Assembly (NCBI RefSeq): GCF_018130165.1
Contig: NZ_JAFCLZ010000027.1
Coordinates: 1-64,000, forward strand
From: Bradyrhizobium sp. JYMT SZCCT0180
Lineage (GTDB): Bacteria; Pseudomonadota; Alphaproteobacteria; Rhizobiales; Xanthobacteraceae
Length of the DNA: 64,000 nucleotides
Direction: 5' to 3'
Part shown: positions 34,507-42,602 of the stretch, one piece after another
Layout: each line of letters begins with the position of its first letter
Numbering within the stretch: the first letter of the stretch is position 1
The notes under the pieces: model-generated
Told to the model about the DNA's origin: nothing
Seen by the model: the letters and a program-made list of their open reading frames with translations, nothing else
Database searches by the model: none
Program-made: the position numbers and the translations under genes

Positions 34507-34659
34507 ATGATCAACGGACGCAAAAACGCCGTCGTGGGGCTGACCACGGTTTTCACTTTCATGATGGTCGAACTGGCCGTGGTCGTTTGCGCGGTCGCAT
34601 TGGTGCTCGAATTGGTGTTCGACGTGGACGTTCCCCTGCTTGCTTTCAGCGACGAGTGA
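34507..34659 (+). CDS. Small single-pass membrane protein (50 residues)
   Basis: ATG 34507 with GAGGG six bases upstream opens 50 codons to TGA 34657. The peptide starts MINGRKNAVVGLTTVF, then has one hydrophobic stretch rich in Val and Leu (residues 9-38) and an acidic end (FSDE). No family is recognised. The strong ribosome site and clean transmembrane span argue that it is real. Confidence 0.55.
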   Translation: MINGRKNAVVGLTTVFTFMMVELAVVVCAVALVLELVFDVDVPLLAFSDE

Positions 34660-34872
34660 GGCGGAGGACGGCGGCGCTCATCAGCGGACCGGCAGCGAGA
34701 ATAAGTCCAACACCGAAATCGGAAGTCATCGGCGCGTCAAGTCGACGCGAATGACCCGGACCGGACATGGGCAGTTTAGGCGATGCAGTCCAGACATTGC
34801 CAAGTCCGTGCATGCACAGATGTTACTTCCGTATTACGCCTCGGCCCGAGCAGCCTCATATTGAATAATCCG

Positions 34873-35618
34873 CTACTCGATCACCTTGTCCGCCATGAGC
34901 AGCACCGACTCCGGAATGGTCAATCCAAGCCCTTTGGCTGTGCGGAGGTTCACGACGAACAGAAATTTTGTGGGCTGCTCGACCGGTATCTCGGCTGGCT
35001 TCCCGCCTTTGAGAATACGGTCGACGTATCGGGCGGCTAAACTGAAAAAAAACCGGGACATCAGGGCCGTAACTCATCAGGCCGCCCTCCGTCACGTAGG
35101 TGTTCACCTGATAAATGGTCGGCAATCCGGATTTCAGGGCGATACCAGGAATGGCCGGACGCACCGGGTCCGCCAGAACATACACAGCGTCGCAGTTAGC
35201 GGACTTCATTTCCGCAAATGCCCTTTCAAGGTCGTCGGGATTTGGCGCGACAAAGCCCTCTGCGAAAATGGCCATTGAGGCGGCGGCCTGTTTGGCGACC
35301 TCCAACAGGCGCGGATGGGTTGGATTATTCGAGATCAAGACTCCGATCATTTTTACGTTCGGAAGAACCAAGCGAATTATGTCCAGCGTCTTCGTCGTGG
35401 CATCGCCGAACATGTTTGCCACGCCAGTGATGTTTCCGCCCGGCCGAGCAAAGCTCTCGACGAATCCGGAGCCAACAGGATCGCTCGCCGGGGACATCAC
35501 AATCGGAATAGTCGACGTCGCCTTCTGTGCGGCCGCGACGGCTGGTGTGGCCTCTGCAACGATGACATCTGGCCTCAGGCCAACCACCTCTTTCAGGAGA
35601 TCGGGTAGGATGGCGTAG
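34873..35618 (-). pseudogene. ABC substrate-binding protein, C-terminal fragment (frameshifted, cut by IS)
   Basis: Leftward remains of a PF04392-type (ABC_sub_bind) periplasmic binding protein. Family landmarks are GLRPDVIVAEATPA, TIPIVMSPASDPVGSGFVES and FARPGGNITGVANM. The frame breaks at an eight-base T run (35047-35054 on the plus strand, A8): one frame reads GPDVPVFF and the next FFFSLAARYVDRILKGG through to VLLMADKVIE. The 5' part lies at 36469-36687, separated by an insertion sequence. Rejoining at the TA target duplication restores NGHYAILPDLL. The gene is thus doubly inactivated. Confidence 0.85.
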
Positions 35619-36466
35619 GGCCGATCGACATTCAGGATTCCCAAGAGGTGTAATCGCTGATTCATAGGGTTCCGTGATTTGCACGGAGCGCATGATGGCG
35701 ACGAGAAGATACGAGTTGAACGAGGCGCAGTGGGTAAAGATTTCACCACTGCTGCCGGGCAAGGGTGGCGATCCTGGCCGGACGGCCGCGGATAACCGTC
35801 TGTTCGTGAACGGATGTTTGTGGGTTCTGCGCTCAGGGGCGCATTGGTGCGACCTGCCGGAGCGGTACGGCAAGTGGAAATCGGTGCACCGGCGGTTCAG
35901 CCGCTAGTGCCATGCGGGCGTCTGGGAACGTGTGTTCACTGCCCTGACGGCGGACCGTGACAATCAGTATCTGATGATCGATAGCACCATCGTTCGTGCC
36001 CACCAGCAGGCAGCGAGCGGAAAAGGGGGGCCAAAGATCAGGCGTTGGGGCGCTCCCGAGGCGGACTGACGACGAAGATCCACATGCTGGCCGATGCGCT
36101 CGGTCGCCCGCTCCGCTTCGTCATTACGGCCGGCCAGACTGGCGACGTCACCCAGGCGCCTGCCTTACTTCACGGTCAGAACGGCGATGCCGTGCTCGCT
36201 GACAAAGCCTATGACAGCAACGCCATGCGCGCGATCATCGCTGATATGGGCGCAACAGCGGTCATCCCGTCCAACCGAACCCGCAGGATCATCATCCCGC
36301 ACGACACCACGGCCTACAAACTGCGCAATCGCATCGAGCGCTGCTTCTGTCGCCTCAAGCACTTCCGGCGCTTGGCCACACGCTACGACAGACGATCTTC
36401 CCACTTTGCCGGCTTCGTCCACCTCGCCGCAGCAATCATTTGGGGGCAATGAATGTCGATCGGCCC
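35619..36466. mobile_element. IS5-type insertion sequence, 848 bp
   Basis: The ends are 17-base perfect inverted repeats GGGCCGATCGACATTCA (35619-35635 and complementary at 36450-36466), flanked by a TA duplication (35617-35618 and 36467-36468). It carries a single IS5-family DDE transposase in two frames, typical of the IS427 subgroup. Insertion has split an ABC substrate-binding gene, and removing it with one TA restores the frame. Confidence 0.9.
35692..36452 (+). pseudogene. IS5/IS427-type transposase with in-frame TAG
   Basis: The first frame starts MATRRYELNEAQW and includes DLPERYGKWKSVHRRFSR, then TAG (35905-35907) where tryptophan is usual. Reading through gives WERVFTALTADRDNQYLMID with the first catalytic Asp. 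At AAAAGGGGGG (about 36019) a -1 shift is needed to continue into GAKDQALGRSRGGLTTKIHM and VLADKAYDSNAMR (second Asp) and RNRIERCFCRLKHFRRLATR (Glu). The frameshift is normal for this group. The TAG is not, so the copy is probably inactive unless suppressed. Confidence 0.8.
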
Positions 36467-36468
36467 TA

Positions 36469-36687
36469 GTGCCCATTCGCGGCGCGGATATCGAGGATAA
36501 GGTTCTTACCCTCTTCATAGCCCAGCTGCCGAAGCGCTTCCCTTAAGATCGGTACGGCTACTGTGGTTCTGCCAGAGCCGACGTAGGCCACGCGCCACTG
36601 CCGCGAACGATCCGCCTTCGCCGCTCCGGCCACTAAGAGACCAAGACAAGCCGTCAGCATTCGGCGGCGGGCGATCGATCGACGCAT
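36469..36687 (-). pseudogene. ABC substrate-binding protein, N-terminal fragment
   Basis: The 5' part of the interrupted PF04392-type gene. ATG 36687 starts a signal peptide (MRRSIARRRMLTACLGLLVA) followed by WRVAYVGSG and LREALRQLGYEEGKNLILDI. It ends at the IS boundary after AANGH. The C-terminal part is at 34873-35618. Confidence 0.85.
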
Positions 36688-36810
36688 GAGCCTGCGCTCC
36701 ACGTTGATGGATCAGACTAGCCCAGATACGCCAAAGCGAAATAAATTCTTGGTGCTACAAAATCATACCGCCCACGGAGGAGTTGGGAGCTCTCCGGTGG
36801 TTTCAGGTAT

Positions 36811-36838
36811 GAAAAAGCTCCACGTTGGGGGCTTTTAT
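36811..36838. terminator. Hairpin after tRNA-Pro
   Basis: AAAAAGCTCC and GGGGCTTTTA pair around a short loop just beyond the 3' end of the leftward tRNA-Pro gene. T runs on both sides would allow termination on either strand. Confidence 0.5.
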
Positions 36839-36916
36839 TGGTCGGAGCGAGAGGATTTGAACCTCCGACCCCTAGTCTCCCAGACTAGTGCGCTAACCGG
36901 GCTGCGCCACGCTCCG
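36839..36916 (-). tRNA. tRNA-Pro (anticodon GGG)
   Basis: On the minus strand the gene starts CGGAGCG and ends CGCTCCG-A-CCA, giving a perfect seven-pair acceptor stem with an encoded CCA. The anticodon arm is CTAGT-CTGGGAG-ACTAG, so the anticodon is GGG, reading proline CCC/CCU. The T-loop region GGTTCAAATCC is normal. Confidence 0.95.
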
Positions 36917-37019
36917 ATGCCGTTCCATTAGCTGCGATCGGCGCCCTGCGCAAGGCGCGCGATCCGATCCGCAAACGAACTGGAGTCGGCCCCGAAACGA
37001 CCCACCGGTCTTCTGTTTT

Positions 37020-37076
37020 GACGCGTTTTCTTCACGCCCCGCATCAAGTGCGGGGCAGGCTTTCGCTCGAAAACGC
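37020..37076. repeat. ACGCGTTTTC palindromic repeat, long form
   Basis: ACGCGTTTTC at the left and GCTCGAAAACGCT at the right, with a nested CGCCCCGCA/TGCGGGGC hairpin. It lies downstream of the leftward merR-type gene and may serve as its terminator. Relatives are at 2585-2607 and 56785-56832. Confidence 0.65.
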
Positions 37077-37101
37077 TCTGGCGCCGGTTCCGGCCCTGCC
37101 C

Positions 37102-37671
37102 TCAGCCGTCCTTCAGCGCGGTGTCCAGCAATTGCCGGCAGGCCACCAGGTCCTGCAGCACGCGTTCGAGGCGTTCGCGGTCGGGGCCGCCTACCGGGCC
37201 GGGCACGGCAGCCGCCTTGCCCTTGCCAAACGGGGCGAGGAAACCATCCTCATCGGTATCGACGAAGCGGTAGTCGATTTCCGTGGCTTCTCCCTCGTAA
37301 TCATCGTCATCGGATCCGGCGAGCGTACCTGCGCCCTCTTCCGGCTCCTGCAGGCTGAGGCCAATCGCCTCCTCGACCGCGCCGAACGAGACGGCGGAGT
37401 TCTGGTCGCTCAGACCCTGCACCGATTTGACGCCGTGTTCCTTGAGGATTCGCTGCACGCCGCGGATGGTGTAGCCCTCGCCGTACAGCAGGCGGCGGAT
37501 GCCCTTGAGCAGATCAACGTCGTCGGGGCGGTAATAGCGCCGCCCGCCGCTTCGCTTCATCGGCTTGATCTGGGTGAATCGCGTTTCCCAAAATCGCAGC
37601 ACGTGCTGGGGAATGTCGAGATCGTCCGCGACCTCGCTGATGGTACGGAACGCATCCGGCGCTTTGTCCAA
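37102..37671 (-). CDS. MerR-family transcriptional regulator (downstream of ihfA)
   Basis: 189 residues. The MerR helix-turn-helix and wing are in residues 8-75 (FRTISEVADDLDIPQHVLRFWETRF, GGRRYYRPDDVDLLKGIRRLLY). The C-terminal half is acidic (SDDDDYEGEATEIDY) and ends in a short coiled coil. No metal-binding cysteine pattern is seen. It is the conserved small MerR protein found next to ihfA in many alphaproteobacteria; targets are unknown. Reads leftward, 112 bases after ihfA. Confidence 0.88.
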   Translation of the reverse strand: MDKAPDAFRTISEVADDLDIPQHVLRFWETRFTQIKPMKRSGGRRYYRPDDVDLLKGIRRLLYGEGYTIRGVQRILKEHGVKSVQGLSDQNSAVSFGAVEEAIGLSLQEPEEGAGTLAGSDDDDYEGEATEIDYRFVDTDEDGFLAPFGKGKAAAVPGPVGGPDRERLERVLQDLVACRQLLDTALKDG

Positions 37672-37783
37672 ATGCCAGCTCCTCTCAGCTCAAGAGAATG
37701 AAGAGAAACTCTAAACGCTTAACATGACTATCTTCACGCGCATTCTTGACGCGAACTGAACTTCGCCTCGCGCTGAAAACGCC

Positions 37784-38113
37784 TCAATCGTCCTTGGCGT
37801 CGCCGTTCGTCACCGCGTGACCATTGATGCGCTGCTTCAAAATAGCCGACGGCTTGAACACCATCACGCGTCGCGGAGAGATTGGTACTTCGGTGCCGGT
37901 CTTCGGGTTACGTCCGATCCGTTGACCCTTCTTGCGCACCATGAACGAGCCGAACGACGACAGCTTCACCGTCTCGCCCTTCTCAAGACAATCGGTGATC
38001 TCTTTCAAAACGAGTTCGACAAACGCAGACGACTCCGTTCGCGACAAGCCCACCTTCTGGTAGACCGCCTCGCACAAATCGACACGTGTGACTGTTTTTC
38101 CGGTCCCGGTCAT
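37784..38113 (-). CDS. ihfA: Integration host factor alpha subunit
   Basis: 109 residues. The dimer-forming N-terminus (TVTRVDLCEAVYQKVGLSR) and the DNA-intercalating arm GRNPKTGTEVPISPRRVMVF with the conserved Pro are typical of IHF-alpha. It bends DNA in recombination, replication and transcription, as a heterodimer with IhfB. ATG 38113 is chosen because homology begins there; an earlier in-frame start at 38173 would add 20 unlike residues. It sits in the plsX-fabH-ihfA-merR order. Confidence 0.93.
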   Translation of the reverse strand: MTGTGKTVTRVDLCEAVYQKVGLSRTESSAFVELVLKEITDCLEKGETVKLSSFGSFMVRKKGQRIGRNPKTGTEVPISPRRVMVFKPSAILKQRINGHAVTNGDAKDD

Positions 38114-38242
38114 CGCCTGCCCCGCACTCTCGGCGAACAATTTATTCTCTGAAATTATGAGGTTAGCACGCAATGGTCAACAGCGACCATCATGCACACG
38201 CATGGAACAACGCGACAAATTTGACCGAGTTATTTTGCGGGC

Positions 38243-39220
38243 CTACCAGCGAACGAGCGCGGAACCCCAGGTGAAGCCGCCACCCATCGCTTCCAGCAGC
38301 ACCAGATCGCCCTTCTTGACGCGTCCATCCTTGACCGCGACGTTGAGCGCCAGCGGGATCGATGCCGCCGACGTATTGCCGTGCAGGTCGACGGTCAGAA
38401 CCACCTTCTGCGGCGCAATATGCAGCTTGTGCGCTGAAGCATCGATGATTCGCTTGTTGGCCTGATGCGGGACGAACCAGTCGATCTGCTCGGCGGAAGC
38501 CCCGGTGGCGTTGAACGCATCGACGATCACATCGGTGATCATGCCGACCGCGTGCTTGAAGACTTCGCGGCCCTCCATGCGGAGGTGGCCGACGGTCTGG
38601 GTCGAAGACGGCCCGCCATCGACAAACAGCTTTGACTTGTGCCGTCCGTCGGAACGCAGATGCGTCGTCAATATACCACGGTCAGTCGGCTTGCCGGGCT
38701 GGTCCTGGGCCTCGAGCACGACGGCGCCGGCGCCGTCGCCGAACAGCACGCAGGTACCGCGGTCGCTCCAGTCGAGAATGCGCGAGAACGTCTCCGCGCC
38801 GATCACCAGCGCCCGCTTGTGCGAGCCGGAGCGCAGGAAATTGTCGGCGGTCGCCAGCGCAAAGACGAAGCCGGAGCAGACCGCCTGCAGGTCGAAGGCG
38901 ACGCCATGATTGATGCCCAGCGCGTGCTGGACCGCGACCGCGGTCGCCGGAAAGGTGTTGTCCGGCGTCGAGGTCGCCAGCACGATCAGATCGATTTGCT
39001 GCGCGTCGATGCCGGCATGGTCGAGCGCGGCGCGCGCGGCGTTGATCGCCAAATGCGAAGTGAACTCGCCATCCGCGGCGATGTGGCGCTGCCGGATACC
39101 GGTGCGCTGCACGATCCACTCGTCCGAGGTATCGATCCGAGCAGCCAGTTCGGCATTGGTCAGGACCTTCCGCGGCAGATAGGAGCCGCAGCCTAGCACG
39201 ACCGAACGTTTAGCAGTCAC
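38243..39220 (-). CDS. fabH: Beta-ketoacyl-ACP synthase III
   Basis: 325 residues. The catalytic triad is visible: Cys115 (AVCSGF), His252 (VPHQANKRI) and Asn282 (HGNTSAASI). The enzyme condenses an acyl-CoA with malonyl-ACP to begin fatty-acid synthesis in the cytoplasm. The start codon is GTG 39220, which overlaps the plsX stop as GTGA, so the two are translationally coupled. Confidence 0.96.
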   Translation of the reverse strand: MTAKRSVVLGCGSYLPRKVLTNAELAARIDTSDEWIVQRTGIRQRHIAADGEFTSHLAINAARAALDHAGIDAQQIDLIVLATSTPDNTFPATAVAVQHALGINHGVAFDLQAVCSGFVFALATADNFLRSGSHKRALVIGAETFSRILDWSDRGTCVLFGDGAGAVVLEAQDQPGKPTDRGILTTHLRSDGRHKSKLFVDGGPSSTQTVGHLRMEGREVFKHAVGMITDVIVDAFNATGASAEQIDWFVPHQANKRIIDASAHKLHIAPQKVVLTVDLHGNTSAASIPLALNVAVKDGRVKKGDLVLLEAMGGGFTWGSALVRW

Positions 39221-40278
39221 GAGACAGCCTCCTGCGCGGTTTGCGCTTGAGCCAGCGCACTGCCGTCGCGATTAAGCATCTGATTGATCTTGGTGAGGAG
39301 ATCGCAGCGGACCATCTCATAGCCAACATCGACCGCGTAAGCAAAGCCTTCGGCGTTGGTTCCACCATGGCTTTTGACCACCACGCCCTTGAGGCCGAGC
39401 AGCACGCCGCCGTTGGATTTGTTGGGGTCGAGCTTGTGCCGCAGCGCCTTGAAGGCGTTGCGGGCGAACAAATAGCCGATCCGGGAGCGCCAGCTCGACG
39501 CCATGGCGCTTCGCAGGAACTCCGACATCTGGCGCGCGGTTCCCTCGGCGGCCTTCAGCGCGATGTTGCCGGAAAAGCCTTCGGTCACGATCACGTCCGC
39601 CGCACCGCTGCCGATGCCGTCGCCCTCGACGAAGCCGATATAATCGAGTTCAGGCAGGTTCATCGCGCGCAACTGCTCGGAGGCGGCGCGAATCTCCTCG
39701 CCGCCCTTCACTTCCTCGGTGCCGATATTGAGCAGGCCTACGGTCGGGCGCGGCTTGCCGAACAGCACGCTCGCCATCGCGCCGCCCATCACCGCCAGCG
39801 CCACGAGGTGATGATGGTCGCCGCCGATGCTGGCGCCGAGGTCGAGCACGACGGACTCACCGCGGCTGGTCGGCCACACGCCGGCGATGGCCGGGCGGTC
39901 GATCCCCGGCATGGTGTGCAAATGAAAACGCGCCATCGCCATCAGCGCGCCGGTATTGCCGGCAGATACCGCGACGTCGGCCTTGCCCTCTTTCACCGCG
40001 TCGATCGCAAACCACATCGACGACTTCTTGCGGCCGCGGCGCAGGGCCTGGCTCGGCTTGTCGTGCATGGCGACGGTGACGTCGGTATGGGTCACACGCG
40101 AGGCCTTCTTCAAAGCCGGATACTTGGCGAGCTCCGCCTCGATCAGCGCGCTGTCGCCGTACAGCAGAAACTCGATGTCGGGATGCCGGGCCAACGCCCT
40201 TGCAGCGCCGGGAATGACGACCGATGCGCCGACATCGCCACCCATGGCGTCAAGCGCGATTCGAACCTTTTGAGGCAT
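39217..40278 (-). CDS. plsX: Phosphate acyltransferase PlsX
   Basis: 353 residues. The N-terminal IALDAMGGD, TDVTVAMHDKPSQALRRGRKSS-like block (here KPSQALRRGRKKSSM) and SAGNTGALMAMA are PlsX hallmarks. It converts acyl-ACP to acyl-phosphate, the donor for phospholipid synthesis. ATG 40278 gives the usual N-terminus; a longer frame upstream is not conserved. It is followed by fabH with a four-base overlap, and DUF177 lies upstream across a 301-base gap. Confidence 0.96.
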   Translation of the reverse strand: MPQKVRIALDAMGGDVGASVVIPGAARALARHPDIEFLLYGDSALIEAELAKYPALKKASRVTHTDVTVAMHDKPSQALRRGRKKSSMWFAIDAVKEGKADVAVSAGNTGALMAMARFHLHTMPGIDRPAIAGVWPTSRGESVVLDLGASIGGDHHHLVALAVMGGAMASVLFGKPRPTVGLLNIGTEEVKGGEEIRAASEQLRAMNLPELDYIGFVEGDGIGSGAADVIVTEGFSGNIALKAAEGTARQMSEFLRSAMASSWRSRIGYLFARNAFKALRHKLDPNKSNGGVLLGLKGVVVKSHGGTNAEGFAYAVDVGYEMVRCDLLTKINQMLNRDGSALAQAQTAQEAVS

Positions 40279-40579
40279 GAACGTCCCGGAAACCTGATCT
40301 CTTGCAGCCCTGTTAGAGCCCGGCCGCGCGCTGGAAGCATCCGCCGATAGCGGTGCTCGGCCGAGCGCATCGCTATCGCCCCCGCCGGGCCGCGACAATA
40401 GCGTGTCCCCGTTCTGACACAACCTCTTGACCACGGCTTTGGGGAATGGGACCCAGCACCGCCCGCAAGCGGGAATACAGTGCAATATTAGCAAATTCAA
40501 TATCTTATGCAAGATTCCTGATGAGGCATTAGAGCCACATCAAGTGAAATCCTGCTTCACCGGCCACTTTAAGTGTCGG
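40279..40579. other. Intergenic region upstream of plsX
   Basis: No gene, terminator or repeat is evident. The half next to DUF177 is AT-richer (AGCAAATTCAATATCTTATGC), so it may hold the plsX promoter on the minus strand, but no clear -35/-10 pair could be assigned. An rpmF gene, common at this position elsewhere, is absent. Confidence 0.4.
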
Positions 40580-41167
40580 TTACTTGTCTTTGGGCTTCTT
40601 CGCGCCCGACTTTTTCGGCGTAACCTTCAGCGCCTTGAGCGCCGCAAACGGGTGATCCTCGGGATCAGGGGCTTCGACCAACGGTTCAAAAACCGCGTCC
40701 GGTTTGCGCGGATAAGGATCGACCGCGAGATACAGCGCGTCGGTCGCAAGCCGGCCGAGATCGATAATGCCGTTGTCGATCGGCTCCGGAGGATCAGGTG
40801 TGTCCTCGTCGCTCTCTTCTGCCTCGTCGACCAGCGCGGCCATTTCCGGAATCTGGTCCGGCGGCGCGAAGATCAGATCGATCGGCTCGTCGATATCGCT
40901 CTCCATCTCTTCCAGCGTCACCACGCAGGTCTGCCCGATCCGGGCCCGCACGCGCCCCTCGACCTGAAAGCGGCCGCCGCTCTTGGGCGTCACATCGAAC
41001 GAGGCCTGCAGCACAAGCACTTCACGCAGGCTTCCCATCTCCGCCACCGCAGCACGCGTGGCCTGATCGGCCTCGAGGTCGCGATGCAGACCCGTGTCCG
41101 GGATTTTCTCCACCGCGACGGGAACGCGCCACGGGTCCGGCTTCTCGATCATGGCACTCTTGGTCAT
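40580..41167 (-). CDS. DUF177 (YceD-like) protein
   Basis: 195 residues matching the DUF177 family found upstream of plsX/rpmF in most bacteria. The CVVTLEEMESDIDEPIDLIF segment contains the conserved Cys-x(n)-Leu pattern. The middle is acidic (EAEESDEDTPDPPEP) and the end is Lys-rich (KKSGAKKPKDK). YceD relatives are linked to 23S rRNA and ribosome assembly. ATG 41167 is chosen for the matching start. The ubiquinol-cytochrome c chaperone gene ends 11 bases upstream. Confidence 0.85.
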   Translation of the reverse strand: MTKSAMIEKPDPWRVPVAVEKIPDTGLHRDLEADQATRAAVAEMGSLREVLVLQASFDVTPKSGGRFQVEGRVRARIGQTCVVTLEEMESDIDEPIDLIFAPPDQIPEMAALVDEAEESDEDTPDPPEPIDNGIIDLGRLATDALYLAVDPYPRKPDAVFEPLVEAPDPEDHPFAALKALKVTPKKSGAKKPKDK

Positions 41168-41177
41168 CGCCGTTTGC

Positions 41178-41729
41178 TCATGCTTGTGCGCCGGCTTGCT
41201 CCGGCGATGGAAACTTGAAAGTGCCGCCGGCCAGCGCCGCCTCGTCCTGCCGGTCCAGCGCCGCCATGACGGCCTCGGCATAGGCTGCGAGCTGGCGTGC
41301 CTTTTCGATGTTCTCACCGTTGAGGACGTTCTTGCACAGCGCCTGCGCCAGGGCCTCGCGGCCCTCGGTCAGCGCCAGATCATAGGCCGCGGTGCGGCCA
41401 TAGAAGGCCTCGCCGAAGGCCTGCATCTTTTTCGGCACTTTGAGGTCGCTGACGCCCAGTTCGCGCAGATTATCGTCCATATCGTTGCAAAAATGGTCGA
41501 ACAGCGCCTGCGACAGGACCTTGCCCTCCGGGACCGATTTGAGCCGCCGCAATACCAGCCACAAATGCATCAGAAGCAGGTCAAAACGGCCGTTAACCGT
41601 GTCCGGGACCGCCAAGTCCCGATAAAACAACGGTTCTCGCGCCTGCGTCACGATCATGCCATAGATGGCTTCAATGGTGCCGCGCGGGGCGGACCGGGGT
41701 TTCCTGAAGTGATTGAACGGCCAAAGCAT
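41178..41729 (-). CDS. Ubiquinol-cytochrome c chaperone (CBP3-like)
   Basis: 183 residues of the ubiquinol-cytochrome c chaperone family (PF03981). Landmarks are YGMIVTQAREPLFYRDLAVPDT, LHLWLVLRRLK-like LMHLWLVLRRLKSVPE and FDHFCNDMDDNLRELGVSDL. Homologues in mitochondria (Cbp3) assist cytochrome b synthesis and bc1 assembly; the bacterial protein is presumed to do likewise. It is divergent from a BamE-like lipoprotein gene and precedes DUF177. Confidence 0.88.
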   Translation of the reverse strand: MLWPFNHFRKPRSAPRGTIEAIYGMIVTQAREPLFYRDLAVPDTVNGRFDLLLMHLWLVLRRLKSVPEGKVLSQALFDHFCNDMDDNLRELGVSDLKVPKKMQAFGEAFYGRTAAYDLALTEGREALAQALCKNVLNGENIEKARQLAAYAEAVMAALDRQDEAALAGGTFKFPSPEQAGAQA

Positions 41730-41881
41730 TGTGGGTTCCGCATGCGAGCCCCAAAGGTTTCCGCCATGAAGGTTCCAGCCTTCAGGGTTTCAGCTTCGGG
41801 CGCCCGCGCATGTTGCAATCCTGCGTGCTGCCCGGTACGTCAACGCCTCGCGCGATGCAAGGGGACGGGATCGATTCCGGA

Positions 41882-42367
41882 ATGACCGAGACGGGCCACT
41901 CAAGCTCATGCGCGCCCTCGCCGCGCCGCCTGACCACGCGCTGGCGCGGTTTTCGCGGCTTTGCGGCCATGGCGCTGCTCTGCGCCGCGCTCGGCGGCTG
42001 CACCGGCGAGCAATTCCAGAAGGGCTATATCCTGCCCCCCGGCGCGCTCGAACAGATCCCGATCGGCGCCAGCCAGGACCAGGTGCTGATCGTGATGGGC
42101 ACGCCCTCCACGGTCGCGACCCTGAACGGCGAGGTGTTCTACTACATTTCGCAGCGCTCCGAGCGCAAAGTCGCCTTCATGAACCAGCAGGTCGTCGACC
42201 AGCGGGTGATCGCGATCTATTTCGACAAGAATCGCCAGGTGCAGCGGCTCGCCAATTACGGGCTGCAGGACGGCAAGATCTTCGACTTCATCAGCCGCAC
42301 CACGCCGACCTCAGGCCAGGAGCTCAGCTACCTGACGCCGCTGTTCAAGCTGCTCAGCTTTAACTAA
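41882..42367 (+). CDS. SmpA/OmlA (BamE-like) outer-membrane lipoprotein
   Basis: About 161 residues. An N-terminal signal with the lipobox LGGC (ALLCAALGGCTG) implies lipidation. The SmpA/OmlA domain follows: IPIGASQDQVLIVMGTPST, and VFYYISQRSER is the typical strand pair. In the BAM complex BamE helps fold outer-membrane beta-barrels. ATG 41882 leaves a 34-residue n-region; a Met at 41855 is possible and neither has a strong ribosome site. Confidence 0.83.
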   Translation: MTETGHSSSCAPSPRRLTTRWRGFRGFAAMALLCAALGGCTGEQFQKGYILPPGALEQIPIGASQDQVLIVMGTPSTVATLNGEVFYYISQRSERKVAFMNQQVVDQRVIAIYFDKNRQVQRLANYGLQDGKIFDFISRTTPTSGQELSYLTPLFKLLSFN

Positions 42368-42371
42368 GCCT

Positions 42372-42497
42372 CGTGTCCCGGACGCGATGCGGTGCGCAGT
42401 ACCGCTTCGCAGAGCCGGGACCCATGCGGCCGAGGTGTAGACCCCGGATCAGCAGCGCACCACGCCACAAGGGTGGCGCGCTGCGCAGCATCCGGGG
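42372..42497. repeat. Palindromic repeat (CGTGTCCCGGACGCG / CCCCGGATCAGCAGCGCAC)
   Basis: Two joined hairpins: TCCCGGACGCGATGCGG...AGAGCCGGGA and CCCCGGATCAGCAGCGCACCACG...GCGCTGCGCAGCATCCGGGG. The second half recurs almost unchanged at 43722-43779, about 1.3 kb away, on the other side of the TctC-like gene. Confidence 0.75.
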
Positions 42498-42602
42498 ATA
42501 GATCGAACACCTTACAGCCCTGCGCCAAGTCGCCCGCTTGCCCTGCGCGTGCGCGCTGCCTACGGTCGCCTGCAAAATAAAAAACCCGCAGGGAGTGACC
42601 TC

